Shown here: piece by piece, positions 36,141 through 47,935 of the stretch | Position numbering within the stretch: the stretch's first letter is position 1 | Layout of the letters: every line of letters starts with the position of its first letter | Assembly (NCBI RefSeq): GCF_009905375.1 | Contig: NW_027420646.1 | Location: forward strand, 36,978 to 100,977 | Length of the DNA: 64,000 nt | Reading direction: 5' to 3' | Origin: Apium graveolens | Lineage: Eukaryota; Streptophyta; Magnoliopsida; Apiales; Apiaceae | The notes under the pieces: model-generated | The model's database searches: none | Told to the model about the DNA's origin: nothing | The model's input: the letters and a program-made list of their open reading frames with translations, nothing else | Translations under genes and position numbers: made by a program

Positions 36141-37204
36141 CTAAAATGTCATCGCGTATACCACATCAAATTCTACAGCCAATTCTGCTGACGTGATTAA
36201 CATATTCAATCTTTCTTTGCGGCTCAATGCATCCGCTTCAACATTCGTCTTTCCAGGATGGTAAGGTATAGTACAATCATAATCTTTGATTAGTTTCAAC
36301 CATCGCCTTTGTCTCATATTCAATTCTTTTTGAGTAAAAATATACTTTAAACTCTCATGATCCGTATAAATCTCACGCCTCTTTTCGTAAAAAAAATGTC
36401 TCCAAATCTTAAGTGCAAACACAATCGCTGCCAGTTCCAAATCATGTGTAGAACCTTTTGCTCATGAGGTTTTGACTGACTAGAAGCATATGCTATCACT
36501 TAACCATGTTGCAATAGTATACAACCTAGTACTTTATAAGAAGCATCACTATAGATTACGAACTCACCCTTTTCTTCGGATAAAATGACCACTAGCCAAT
36601 CCTTTTCTTTAATTCCGGAAAACTTTCTTTGCACTTATTTGTCTCAAAAAATTTCTCATTTTTCCTTGTCAACTTAGTCAATGGAACAACTATCTTAGAA
36701 AATTCTTGCACCAACCTTAGATAATAACCAGCCAATCCTAGAAAGCTTCTTACTTTTATTGGAGTCTTAGACCTTTCCCAATTCATCACATCTTCAATCT
36801 TTGCGGGATTCACTTTAATGCCTTTACTACTAACTACATGCCCAAGAAACTAAACTTCCATTAATACTTTGGCCTCTATGGTATTTATAGTCAGTGTATC
36901 TGCTACCACATCCGCGTCCTGGAAAATATCTTTCATTGTCATATTAAAATTTCAGACCCTTGGTTGAGCTGGTTGTGTTGATGAAGGCGGTGGTCCAACA
37001 ATTCGAAGAACATTGGCCTTCTAAATGGATTTTTTTATAATTTCGCGCCATGTGCCCAACTTTTTCGTATTTAAAATAAGTCACCTCTGATTTTCCCGCG
37101 ACGTTCATACATTTGGATGAAAAATGGCCTTTTTTATTGTACTTGAAATATGTAACATTGAGCTTGTTGCATTTTGTGGGTGTCTTTTCCCATAAACCTT
37201 GCAC
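36141..37204 (-). pseudogene. Gypsy gag-pol pseudogene with internal deletion
   Basis: The gag end has two degenerate CCHC knuckles (YFKYNKKGHFSSKC and YFKYEKVGHMARNY), each with Cys-to-Tyr changes that would abolish zinc binding. Reading continues to the start of the protease (INTIEAKVL at about 36870) and then jumps directly to FLGHVVSSKGIKVNP, the reverse-transcriptase thumb region, so the protease active site and the reverse-transcriptase palm are deleted. The thumb ORF (36592-36813) carries RSFLGLAGYY. RNase H (36141-36440) carries [12 protein letters not shown] and the [14 protein letters not shown] tail. Frameshifts separate the last two ORFs. The integrase is absent. Confidence 0.88.
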
Positions 37205-37330
37205 TCTTGAATTGTAGGCATATTGTCTCTCACTGGTTGACCAGATCTTTGAAAATGGGTCTTTTGATTCCCATTTCCTGACTTAAACTTCTGAAATTTC
37301 TTACTCTGATTCCCAACATTCCTTCAAAGC

Positions 37331-37749
37331 TCCCCTCTGAACTTCAATCTTATTACTACATGCAATCTTAGGGTATAGTATCACAAAGGTATTACGAAAG
37401 AACACCAGGTAAACATACTTTATAAATAGTTGTGAATCTTAAAGAGCCATAATGAATACATAAGAGTATGTAGATAGATAATTCAAAGATTTAGAGGTAA
37501 AAAACATGTTATAAAATTAAAGTATAACAACAGAAATAGGGTTAAATAAGTGAAAAGCCAAAAATATCCCTTTATCTACCGATAGCTTCTACCTAACTAC
37601 TAATACTACAACAACCGCTACAACTCAAATCAAATAATAACACATTATAACGGGAACCCGACATCTGACCAAGTATCCCAAGCCTACCGGTGCTGAAAAT
37701 AACAACTTACTACAGGCTCTACCAGATGTCACATATGAAAATAATAACA
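37331..37749. other. Unassigned sequence between Gypsy and Copia remnants
   Basis: A+T-rich DNA with no recognised coding sequence or repeat. It may contain the Gypsy gag 5' region in decayed form. Confidence 0.35.
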
Positions 37750-38560
37750 CATTACCTGAAAGCATATTTATCTAAAAAAAAATTGTCTATAGAAAGAGAA
37801 ATCATTAAGCCTTGGACTAACTCAGAGAAATAACTCAGAGTTTAATTGAAAAAGGTTATTGGAATTCAGGATTAGGTTACTCAGAAAAGCCTAATGTTGA
37901 TAAAGGAAAGAAAATATAAACTGAGAAACATAGACCAATAAATATCGATGATCGGTTAAAAAGGAGAGGTCTAAGCTAACTCGTGTTTAATTTTTAATAT
38001 TAAATACTAATCGACTCAAATTTGTAAATGAGAAGGGTTCTTCATCCGGAGTTAAGTCAACCTTAATTACTGATAATTCTGACCAGGTCAAATCTAAGAG
38101 AGTAAATATTGGTTTAATGTCAAAGAAATAGCTCAAGTAAAAGATGAAAAAAGTCACAAAGATAAATAAGAAAAAGTAGTGTAGAAAGAATAAAAATGGT
38201 AAAGTATATGTGTAATAAGGTAATTACAAGTATAAATTCATTTTTAATATACCTAGAAAGTCTTGATTAAACTGTGCTAGTGGTAATCTTCTTGCTTTTA
38301 TTTGCAGAAATAATAAATAAATAAATATTGTTCCTTCTAAATCAGATTTAGGAATATACGCATCTGTTGAAAAGGGACATATGATTCTGGTTTCATCAGA
38401 CGCGTATGGAGGAGTCGTATCAGCTCTAAGGCATATGCGTCTATTTTTAACAAACGCAAATAGATCTGAAATGTCTGCTGGAGACAGACATATCAAGTGT
38501 TGGTCAGATGCATAAAGTTTCTTATGTCATTTTGGAACAGACATCGATGATGCACAACAG
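37750..38560 (+). pseudogene. Copia gag fragment, same family as 61395-63331
   Basis: From about 37765 the sequence aligns with 62385-62950: shared blocks include AAAATTGTCTA(T/A)AGAAAGAGAAAT, AGTTAAGTCAACCTTAA and GAGAGTAAATATTGGTTTAATG. This is the region between the gag zinc knuckle and the protease of the Copia at the right edge. It has many stops and indels relative to that copy and lacks both the gag core and the pol. It lies in the same orientation inside CACTA D. Confidence 0.8.
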
Positions 38561-39438
38561 CCGTATATAATATTCTTTATGCTTCTATTATCATTGAACT
38601 ACCACATATTTACAGGATTTTTAAAAAAAATTAGCCATATCTTAGCCTACGACATGCTTTTCACAATATACTTCTAAAGACACTTGGAACAAGAACATTT
38701 AAAATTGAAAATCAATAGATACATTTTTATATAAGATGAAAAATATTCAACATTAACTGAACATGCCAGTAGCCAATTCAACTTCACTATAGCTAGATCA
38801 ACATCCGTTTAGCAGCCATTAGCAACTATGAAACACAATTTCCACAACACATCGAATAAACCTGAACATTACTAAAATGCATAAGTTAACTCAAAATAAT
38901 CAAATTTGAGCCACATTTAGAGTAACAAGATACGTCATATAAAAAACAAAAGATAAGAACAAAAGCAATTTTGTACCCTACGTGTCATCCAAAATGAGAT
39001 CTCGCGAGATTTTTATATATAGGAATTCCTCCAAGCAGCTTCCAACAACTGTATCAGGAACTAATTTTTAAATGCCATTTAACATCATAATCACGTTTTG
39101 CTGAATATATATAGGAATCTAAAAATCATTATCACAGTAAATTCTTTAATCACAAGGCAATCTTATACAACTACTATCATTATACAAACAATTGAATCAA
39201 GTATCATTCAATATACTTAACTGAATCTTAGCGTTTTGAATAAATAAATAATTATGTTAAAGTTGATTTCCACTTATTTTCATAAAATTTGAGGATTAAA
39301 GTGAACTACATCAAACACAAGTTGTGAACCATTTTTTAATTATGCCAATTTTTCACCAGTGTTTCTAAAACTTCGTACCTCCCAATAGAAAGTAGCTCCT
39401 TTTTAAGATCCCAATCCCTCAGTGTATCCTCACTTATA
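38561..39438. other. No gene or repeat identified
   Basis: A+T-rich sequence inside CACTA D. The ORFs are short and unconvincing. Confidence 0.45.
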
Positions 39439-39736
39439 TTGTGTTTGGTTCGGGTAAATGAAATGGAATGGAATGGAATGATATTTTAAGTGGAAAATGA
39501 TTAAATTTTCTAAAATTTTCATTTTTTCACCCATTCCATTCCTAACCACCCACATTATAATTAAACACCCCTAATTTGAGATAGAATGCTCCATTCCTTA
39601 TTAATCTCATTTTCTTCACAATTCTTATCATAACAATTTTGTCCTTTTAATTATTATTTTTCAAATCTTCCCTCCAACTCCCATTTAATTCCTTTAATTA
39701 TATCCATTCCATTCCATTCACCCCAACCAAACACAA
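39439..39736. mobile_element. MITE with long terminal inverted repeats, 298 bp
   Basis: The left end TTGTGTTTGGTTCGGGTAAA continues into GGAATGGAATGG; the right end is its imperfect complement (CCATTCCATTCACCCC then AACCAAACACAA). The GTGTTTGGTT terminus is widespread among plant MITEs. The target duplication is not clear (CTTATA left, CTTTAT right), so I do not assign a superfamily. Confidence 0.75.
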
Positions 39737-41652
39737 CTTTATTTTCTCAATGATGGTACATCTCTATTAAAACAAGCAATTGTCATGCTACAATAATAAT
39801 TCTATAGGTGTATTATGAAAGGAAAAAGTTTACATTTTATCATACATTATATTTTGCATATATAATTAAAAATGGTGCCTTCTGATCCTTACAGAAATTG
39901 TGGCTGCAGGGCCCCTAACCTTAAATTTTGTTTTCAATCAAACGTAAATCTTAGGTAGAACAAATGATTAACACATTAAAATGATTTAAGAATCAAACCT
40001 TAATTATACATAGATATAAATGTAACAAAATAATCTCAAATATACTTTAATTAACGTAGCATGCAAATTAAGACTCAATTTGAGTGAAAACATATGCAGA
40101 AAGCAAGAAAAAGGTGAATTAAGGAATAATTAACTCTGATTTAACTATAATTGAACAAATTTATAGATAACAGATTTGGGGAAAAATATATTCCCATCAA
40201 GATTTAATCTTTTCCGAAATTTAATCTTGTTCGAGCTTTAATTTTCTCTGAGCTTTAATCTTCATGGTGTGGCCGCAATGTAGAGCGCAATGTTTGTGTG
40301 TTTTTACGATTGTTTGTAAGTCTATGAGTATGCGTCTGAAGCCGCTCGTGAGTTTTTTGTTAAGTGTTTTATTTTTTTTAACTTATTGATAGTCGGGAAC
40401 AATTTCCGAAAGCAGCTCAAACTTTTAGCAAGCCCACTCCAAAGTTTTTCATCTAGGCGGCATGAATTTTGAACCCAAATCTCTAACGTAATGCAACATT
40501 TATATAATTCATTACAATCACATACATTTTTAAACTCCCTTCAAATATTTTCACGTCAATTGGATTATTTATAAAAACCATTTCATTATGTAGGAAATCA
40601 TCTCTAAATAACAATATTTAAAAAATAATTTTTAGAAATCTAGTTACGATAACCAATGTATGGTATAGTGCCTATAACGTAAAATCATTTGGTACTCCAA
40701 TGGCGTTTGACCCAACCATTTATAAGAGTAGCCAACTAAAAATCTTTAGCATGCTCCGATCCAGACAATAGAACACTGGTGCTTGTTGCTCGAAAATGTT
40801 AAACTCTATGCGTAGATTTTACAAACACCGCTATAGTAATGATCTACCAATATGTGCATTGATTTTGAGGAACATAACCTTTAATCGTGAATTGTGCCAA
40901 ATTCACATATGAGATTAAAAACTACAAAGAATTCTTATGCTCAAATTAAATGTTCTCAAGAATTGCAGCACCCTCATACAAAATTTGGTTGTGTGGATTA
41001 AAATATGGTTCTGCAGATTAACAGGCTGAATCCGAGAAGTCAGAAGCCAAAAAGGCAAATAAAGTAGAATGATCTAAAACATATACACCTAATCAACCTT
41101 TTCGAATAAGTAGAGTTTTAAGTTCTCATTTAAGGCACCAAATCGAGGTACTTCACACGTTACAATATTATTGATTACCTTCCTTATAGTCGAACTGAGA
41201 TGCATTGGATTCTGATTACCTAGGATCCAATAACCATGAACCACATAGTTCTTTTAATTACCTACCTCAATTTAAATTTACTTGCTAAGATTAAAATGCT
41301 ACATTTTTTTATGCATTATCTGTCCACTAAAATTTACTATCGACATCTCTGTATATATTACATTAAATCAGAAATATCTAAAGAGTCTGGTTTTGCATGA
41401 GACCTTCATTTTAATTAATAAATCATCAAATATAAAACAAGTAACCACCGCTGGCTCATTCCCTAATTAAAAGACAAGTTAAATTTACAATTTTATTACA
41501 TCCTTTTCAAAAGTTATTTTTTTTAATTAAGTATTGTTGTCTTTTGATTTAACCATATTTCTTTCTATAAACACCTAGAAATGTCAATTATACTAAATCT
41601 TCCCTTTAGTACACCTCCGAAAATACCTACATTATATATTCATTATATCTTC

Positions 41653-41654
<2 letters not shown>
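39737..41654. other. No gene identified
   Basis: A+T-rich DNA inside CACTA D. Three short copies of a GAGCTTTAAT(C/T)TT-like word lie at 40200-40262. Nothing else is supportable. Confidence 0.4.

Positions 41655-41737
<83 letters not shown>
41655..41737. repeat. (TTA)n microsatellite, about 27 units
   Basis: An uninterrupted TTA/ATT trinucleotide run of about 83 bp. A polytyrosine open frame read through it (41581-41808) is an artefact of the repeat. Confidence 0.97.
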
Positions 41738-41739
<2 letters not shown>

Positions 41740-42990
41740 GAACTCATTAACACACACTCAAATATACCATATACTATAATAAAATATATGCAAAATCTCT
41801 TAAAATAAGAGTTTTTCAAGTTATCAAAAATTATTAATTATATACTTTTAAATTAGGTAAATATAAATTAATTATCTTTTTTACATATAAGTAGCATTGA
41901 TGCTATGTATTACCAAAAAGGTTTGTTAAAACATGTACAAACACGTATTTTAATGTAAATAAGTAAAAGTTAAAAACAATTTTGTTAGTTTGGTAAAAGG
42001 CGCTTTCAAATGAAGGTTGAATTTAAACTTTTAATGTTATATCTTATATCCAATATGTACCTTATAAAAGTTCAATTTGGGCCGGTGTGGTTGGTCCTTA
42101 TTTTAAATAGCCATTAGTCAAGACAATTTGAGAAGGTTTAACTTTTAATAGTTATGGTTGGTTGGTCTTGTTTTAAATAGACCATGAAGAAAATTCTAGA
42201 AGGTTTAATTTTGATAATTATGGTTATATAAGTCTGACATTGTATCACAAGTTCATACATCCAGAGTTACAAACACAAATAATTTTCAAGATCCCTTTTC
42301 TCACCCAAACAAAAATAGCCTCCTCCCTTCTCTCAACCAAACATCACCCTTCTCTCAACCAAACATCACATGTTCATCTAGAGTATTAATACAAATATTT
42401 ATTAAGATCCCTTTACTCACCAAAAACAAAATGGCTCCGGTTCTCTCAATCAAATATTTCAATTTTTCCTCAAATTTTCTTAAATGAAAGATATATCTGA
42501 TATATTCATGAAAAACAATTTCAATTTCTCTAAATCAAAAGATAGTCTCATAATTCATCAATTCATTAACACTATGGTTTCTATGGCGATTGATTATTTT
42601 GAGTTGAAAATTTTTGTGATTGGTTTAAGGTATGTCCTTACTAGTTTGGTTTCTTAATTTTTAATTTTTAAAGTAATTATAACAGATTCACACATCCAGA
42701 TCCAGATCTTGTAGTGATAGAAAAGGATGAAAATTTCCCTTAGAGTAAAAATGACGAATTAAGATTTCACTCTGATTAAATTGACAAAAATTAACGTGGT
42801 TTATAATTAAGTAGATTTGCTAAAATATTATGTAAAAATGATATTGATTTTAGTGTATTAAATTTTATTACATTTTTTATGTTAATTTATTTATTGATTA
42901 AATATTTACATGATGAAACAATGAAGATAATGCTCCATAAAAGCATAACAAAGCAAATCTTGGAATCCAGGTAATTTTAAAATATCTTGA
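41740..42990 (+). repeat. Diverged dispersed repeat, copy 2 (partner at 12430-13690)
   Basis: It carries the same ordered landmarks as copy 1: ACTCATTAACACACACTC at about 41742, AAGTAAAAGTTAAAAA, a promoter-like GGTTATATAAGTC near 42222 followed by a CACAAGTTCATACATCCAGAG leader, and GAAACAATGAAGATAATGCTCCATAA near 42914. An internal ~65-bp near-duplication (GGTTGGTC...TTTAAATAG) lies at about 42085-42230. Family unknown. Confidence 0.45.
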
Positions 42991-45116
42991 CTCATTGGTT
43001 TTTTTGATAGCTGGAGGCACAATGAAACACTTAGCTGGTCATACAAGTTTTTATTATAAATAACATATGTCAATGTTTATAAAAAATTTGATGTGTCATT
43101 TTTTGGAGTAATTATTTTAATTAATATATTGATTTATGTATGAGTATTTATATATATTAGATCCAACTTCTGCATCCAATTTAGCCAATTTAGCCAATCA
43201 ACCCAATTCCGACAAACTAAAGAAGAGTCCAGCTTCTGCATGATCAAATCAAAGAGCAGTAAATCAACCCTGCACGCTGAAACAGTGATAACGGATCATA
43301 AATTAATATCATAGCACACAAACAACACATAATTTTTTAGCTACCTAATAAAAGTAAACAACACATAATTCCTAGGTACCTAATATCTAATAGACATTTT
43401 ACAATTGATTCGTTGTCAACTAAAGACTTACCACCGGCCACCCTCACTAGCATTTTCGGTGCTTTTGCTGAGTTCGTGGCCACTTGAACATTTACACAAG
43501 TACAAGTTAATCGACAAAGTCTTTAGTAACATACTAATGTGCTAAAAAGTAGAAACACATCCAAATTTTACTACGAGATTATAGCTAAATATATTTCCTA
43601 AAAGTTCATATTTATGTTTAATTAGTTCATTGGGTGGTTAAAGCATCAGGAGCAAAAGCAAAAAACAGTGTGAGTGAGTAGGTTTGGTGCTTCTGATAAG
43701 CATCCTATCGGCTTCATACACAAGTAACTAGGATGCGTAGTAGGGGCATAAGGATTAAAAGTTAAAATATTAAAAAAAATAATAAAAATGTAGAAAAAAA
43801 ATGAAAATTCCACAATGGAAGAGAATATGATCTCGTAAGAAAAGTTTTCCTTCACCTCTTCTCCTTGAAAATTTATGAAAAGATGTTAAAAAGAAGTAGA
43901 AGGGCAGAGGTCTGCTATGAATTTGTTTAAGTGCCTTTGACCATTTATATTTTTTAACGGAGAACTAAACCAAATAACTGATCCAGAAGAAGAAAATATG
44001 AGGATTCTGAGGCAATATAGTAATGATCAGTTTGACTATAAAGACTGGTTACCATCCCAGATGCTCCAATGCAGGACGAGCATGTAGTACATGTCCAACC
44101 TGAGAACAGAATTCTAAGTTCACCCAGATTTAGGCAAAGATAACTACTGGCTGAGAATCATAATGGGGTTTGAGACACCAGTTGCAGAACTCAAGGAGAT
44201 TATCAACTACTAAGGTTTTATACGTAGGAGACTGGTTCAAATCAAATGTTTTGACCAAGTATTTATAAGGGTACCTTTTCAAGTCTATGTCTTTGAAATT
44301 GTTGGCGGCAATCCCCCTGACCTTAACTGTAACCAAGGGCATCACCTAATCCACATGTTTGTTGAATGTTGATGACATACCAATACTTTTTTCATTTAAT
44401 TTTCCACAATGTTCAAAAATCTTGTTTGTCACTGTGATGGTAGGACTGAAACAGTAAAAGATTTGATCAAATTTGCATGTATGAGGAGCACTGGGACTAT
44501 AAGCAGAATCTAATTTGTTGCGACGTTCATGAAGATGTTGTATGCTTGATAAAGTCAACTGTCTTTACACAAACAACCTTAGATTCATGCCTATGGCCTC
44601 AAAGTACATTGTCCATCTTAAAGTTTTCTGAATCTACCTTGACTTTACAATACATTAAATCCATGCACTCATGATTCATTGGTAGATTACATCCCCTTCA
44701 ACGTATTGCTTTGGATGGTAGGGTACAATAATTAAGGTGATAATAACATACTAACATCCATGGCCCGGAGGCCGGGTCCTTAAGCAGTGTGCTGGTTGGG
44801 GTACCCCCACTCACATCCCTAAATGAATTCAAACTAACTAGGTGTTCTCTCCCTTCAAGAGGTTGGTGGCATGTACTCTAGTTTATCATTCAATCTGTGA
44901 CTAGTGAGTACACGGTCCTGTTTAGATGGGTAGTGCACACATTTAACTAAAAACCCAAAACATAACCTTATATTTCTATTAAAACATTAAAACATTTGTA
45001 TGAGATTCTTTAACACTATTACAGCAAGTAATGATACACTTCTAAGTTTTATCTCTTCTAGAAAGGTCTAGTGCCAAGCCTCAAAGAGATCCAGATTGTG
45101 GAAAGTCAATCATATA
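42991..45116. other. No recognised gene; one leftward ORF of unknown nature
   Basis: Interior of CACTA D downstream of the captured exons. Leftward frames at 44346-44558 and 44130-44345 read on from one another in a gene-like way (VRGIAANNFKDIDLKRYPYK), but I do not recognise the protein. The rest is non-coding by eye. Confidence 0.35.
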
Positions 45117-45273
45117 ATAATGGTATAGAGGACACAAACATTGAGCAACTAGTATTTACAAGTAACACAATCAAGTATCTACATAACTTATTTGTCTGCA
45201 TAATCTCACTTAACAACGGTAGAGAGGACGCAGACAATGCGTCACTGGTATTTACAGGTAACACAATCAAGTA
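45117..45273. repeat. Two diverged ~62-bp repeats, 95 bp apart
   Basis: AATAATGGTATAGAGGACAC at 45117 and AACAACGGTAGAGAGGACGC at 45212 start two units that both end in GTAACACAATCAAGTA. They lie just downstream (leftward) of the captured isomerase exons. Confidence 0.75.
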
Positions 45274-45330
45274 ACCCAACTATGTACCATATAGCTTATA
45301 AGGTCAAACAAATTACTATACATATATTAC

Positions 45331-45908
45331 CTGGTGAATTAATCGGTAAAAGTTGTGCTGACCGTTTGTCCAGGTTCGCCAAAATCAATTTCACCAGCCT
45401 CAAAAGAAAGGGGAACACCATCAATAAAAACACCTTTCCCATTGCTCTCCATGTTGAACTAAATTGGTAATAAATTGGATAGGGTATAAGAACATCATAA
45501 AGCCTTTGAAAACAGTTTACCAAAGAAAGGTGTTGTAGCCTCACCTGTTGAATATGCAGAGCAAATTTTTCCAGGGCTTGAGAGTAAGGTAAAATGGCCT
45601 AAAAAATTAAGGCATCAAAATTAGAGACAAACAATATTAATATTTTTTTTAAAGAAAAAATATAACTGACTTTTAGAAGAGACTCCAATTGTGAATCTGT
45701 CCACACAAATAAAGACACTGAAGTGCAATCATTTTCTTTTACAAATATAAAACTATGAAGTGAGATTATATGCAGAGTAAAAATTATTACAAGAAAAAAC
45801 AGAAAGTGTCGACTCAAACAGATAAATCAGAAAACTCATAACTGCACTTACTCTTGCAGGATACCCTAGGAATGAAACATTCCAAACACTCAACAGGCCC
45901 AAAAGCAC
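45331..45908 (-). pseudogene. PGI: Captured glucose-6-phosphate isomerase fragment, three consecutive exons
   Basis: Exon A 45852-45908 (19 codons) reads VLLGLLSVWNVSFLGYPAR with acceptor TTTCAG and donor GTAAGT. Exon B 45545-45598 (18 codons) reads AILPYSQALEKFALHIQQ with acceptor TTTTAG and donor GTGAGG. Exon C 45331-45458 starts [14 protein letters not shown], contains [12 protein letters not shown] and ends LIHQ with donor GTAATA. These are consecutive, near-identical segments of plant cytosolic phosphoglucose isomerase, which interconverts glucose-6-P and fructose-6-P in glycolysis. Exon C is 128 nt, one short of whole codons: a single-base deletion just after GEPG shifts the frame. Flanking PGI exons were not found within the element. 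Introns are retained, so it was captured as DNA, not as cDNA. The function is lost; antisense or chimeric transcription is only a possibility. Confidence 0.9.
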
Positions 45909-46314
45909 CTGAAACATTTATGAAATGTCACTCAATAAAACATTAACTGAATCAAAGATTGACTAGGATGCTTCTTAAATCCAATATCTTCGTTAAGCCT
46001 TCCAGATGCACATTCAGTTAAACGCCCGATGAAACTGATTTTATCTGGCTTACACCGGCACTTCACATCCAAATTAAAATCTCAGAATAGCAACCCTTTA
46101 TTCGCTCACATGTAAGCGGTAACACTGTCTTTCACACCTTAGTTTCACTGAGAATGGACCTAGCATCGTTTAGTTTTCAATATTTAGGGTACATGTCAAT
46201 CTTTGAAGAAATTCAAAAGACAACAAAAAAACGACCAACTTTTTACAATCTGGTTACATATCATCTCTTCGAGCTCCAAAATCCCAGCATTACCACATCC
46301 GGTAACAATGCTTC

Positions 46315-46510
46315 TTTCTCTTATTTGTCACCAAACCCCCAAAAAATAGAACATAAAACCTCCAAAAACCAAGCAAAGGATATTTCTTTTATTTGTCACC
46401 AAACCCCCAAAAAATAGAACATAAAACCCCCCAAAACCAAGCAAAATATTTCTTTTATTTGTCACCAAACCCCCAAAAACAGAACATAAAACCCCCCAAA
46501 AAACAAGCAT
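46315..46510. repeat. Three tandem copies of a ~67-bp unit
   Basis: Units start at about 46315, 46383 and 46450, each with TTATTTGTCACCAAACCCCC followed by AGAACATAAAACC and CCAAGCAAA. Identity is high, so the expansion is fairly recent. It lies between the purine-rich leader-like tract at the right of CACTA D and the captured exons, where a first intron or leader of the leftward transcript would be. Confidence 0.9.
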
Positions 46511-46739
46511 GACGTTTCTTATATACATCCACAAAAGAAAAGATGTAAAAAGGAGAATATACCTCCAGAAAAGCTCCAAGCTCCAAAGATCTGTGAACCT
46601 AGAGATGCTCCAAAACCTTGAAATTCCAAATCTCCTTTCAAGCTCCAAAGCTTGTACTTAAGTATATGTTACTCGTCTCAAGCTCAATTTGAAGCTCCAA
46701 AACTTGAATTTGAATTGGGGCTTAAATTATGGTTTATGG

Positions 46740-46930
46740 GACAGGAGAGAAGGAGATGAGTGAGATTTTTAATGTATGAGAGAAAGAGGGGAGAGATTAG
46801 AGATAGATGAGTGATGAAAGAGAGATGAGAGCTGAGAGAGACGTGAAAGAGACAGTGAGAGAGATGAGGCGGTGAGAGAGATGAGGGTCGCGGGACAGAG
46901 GAGAGAAAGAGGGGAAAGAAGTTTGAGATA
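46740..46930 (-). promoter_or_regulatory. Pyrimidine-rich leader-like tract of CACTA D (leftward)
   Basis: On the plus strand a nearly pure GAGA-type run (GAGAGAGATGAGGCGG and similar) spans 46740-46930, so the minus strand is CT-rich, like the 5' leaders of other leftward elements here (for example 35100-35230). A promoter just to its right, inside the subterminal region, is inferred. Confidence 0.35.
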
Positions 46931-47040
46931 TTTTGGAAAAGGGGGAATAAGAAATTTTTTGTTAAAATTAAGGGGGGAAGTGTACTGAAATAGGGGGAGA
47001 AAGAAAAGTAAATTTATATTTTTTTTAAAAGTGGTCGTAG

Positions 47041-47257
47041 ACAATGGTTAATAAAATTAGACGATGTTAAAGTTTAAAGCATATATTTGTTTTTTTTTAA
47101 TTTTTGAACATAGACAACGGTTGGTATGGGAAACCGATATCAGGATTTCTATTCAACATCGCTTATTGATAAACCGATGTTAAACAGACTTTTAATATCA
47201 GGTGCATTACATGCCGATGTCTAAGCACCGATGTCGTATCTACTATTTCTAGTAGTG
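47041..47257. repeat. Right terminal and subterminal repeats of CACTA D
   Basis: Contains GACGATGTTAAAG, GACAACGGTTGG, AACATCGC, AACCGATGTTAAA, GCCGATGTCTAA and CACCGATGTCG, ending TTTCTAGTAGTG at 47257. The motif matches that of the left end at 33140. Confidence 0.8.
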
Positions 47258-47935
47258 TAATAAATATTTTTATATCCACTTTTGTAGTTGAGTTTTTTTA
47301 ATAATATTGGGATGGGTTACAATTTTTTCATCAATTAAGGAATTTATACTCTATTTGCACGTATTTCTATCTTCTGGGGCACCAAATACTTTAGCTAAGT
47401 CTCAAAATATATAGGCATTTTATGCAGACTTGATAAGTGACTAAAGCTTTGTATCAACAATGTGCCCGTGTGTAAGAATTTGCCACCGAGGTGATTCATT
47501 CTACTAGGATTACTAGGATGATACATATTTTTAAGTAGGGAAGTTATCTGTTAAAGTGAATGAAAGTGGAAGTAATAATCATCTTCCTCACTTCCAAGAG
47601 ATATTGTATGTTTTTTTGTGAGGCTGCTTTTAGGATAAATATTCATATTTTTGGGAACTTGAAATATTTTAATTTTTATTAAATTACATTGTACTATTAT
47701 TTTGAATTTTTGAAAAAAAACAAAAATATCTTTGTTGTAAATTAACATGTTATGAGTTAATGAATATACATAGCTACTTTGTTCCCCGTGGATTTTTCAA
47801 TACATTAATTTACCATGGACTATAGTTTACATCAACTATTTTGAAAAAGTAGGCCTAAAACAATTTTCCTTCACCGTAACATTTCATATCACTACTACTT
47901 AAACTTAAATTAACATAATAAAATATTAATCTAGA
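47258..47935. other. No gene identified
   Basis: A+T-rich DNA outside CACTA D, without recognisable features. Confidence 0.45.

Larger units (their letters stand above)
34850..37330 (-). mobile_element. Ty3/Gypsy retrotransposon remnant (leftward) nested in CACTA D
   Basis: The leftward order is gag zinc knuckles (37204-36944), reverse-transcriptase tail (36813-36592), RNase H (36440-36141), then non-coding LTR-like sequence with a TATA box near 35240 and a pyrimidine-rich leader down to about 35100. The protease, most of reverse transcriptase and the whole integrase are missing. LTR limits could not be set because only one side is present. Bases 35712-36736 were the source, or a sister copy, of the filler at 18024-19048. 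Confidence 0.75.
33140..47257 (-). mobile_element. CACTA element D, about 14.1 kb, with captured host exons and nested TEs
   Basis: The left terminus is CACTACAAGAAAAAAGTCC at 33140. The right terminus, read inward from 47257, is CACTACTAGAAATAGTAG. Both ends share a subterminal motif (C)CGATGT(CTA), which ties them together. Flanking triplets are AAA and TAA, an imperfect target duplication. Inside are a Gypsy remnant, a Copia gag fragment, a MITE, a TTA microsatellite and three glucose-6-phosphate isomerase exons; no transposase was found, so it would be non-autonomous. Two truncated relatives rather than one element is the alternative. Confidence 0.65.

Noticed and set aside
41581..41808. 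Polytyrosine protein
   Set aside because: Translation of the TTA microsatellite.
46769..47044. 91-codon leftward Ser/Leu-rich ORF
   Set aside because: Reading of the CT-rich leader-like tract; no domain and no support as a protein.
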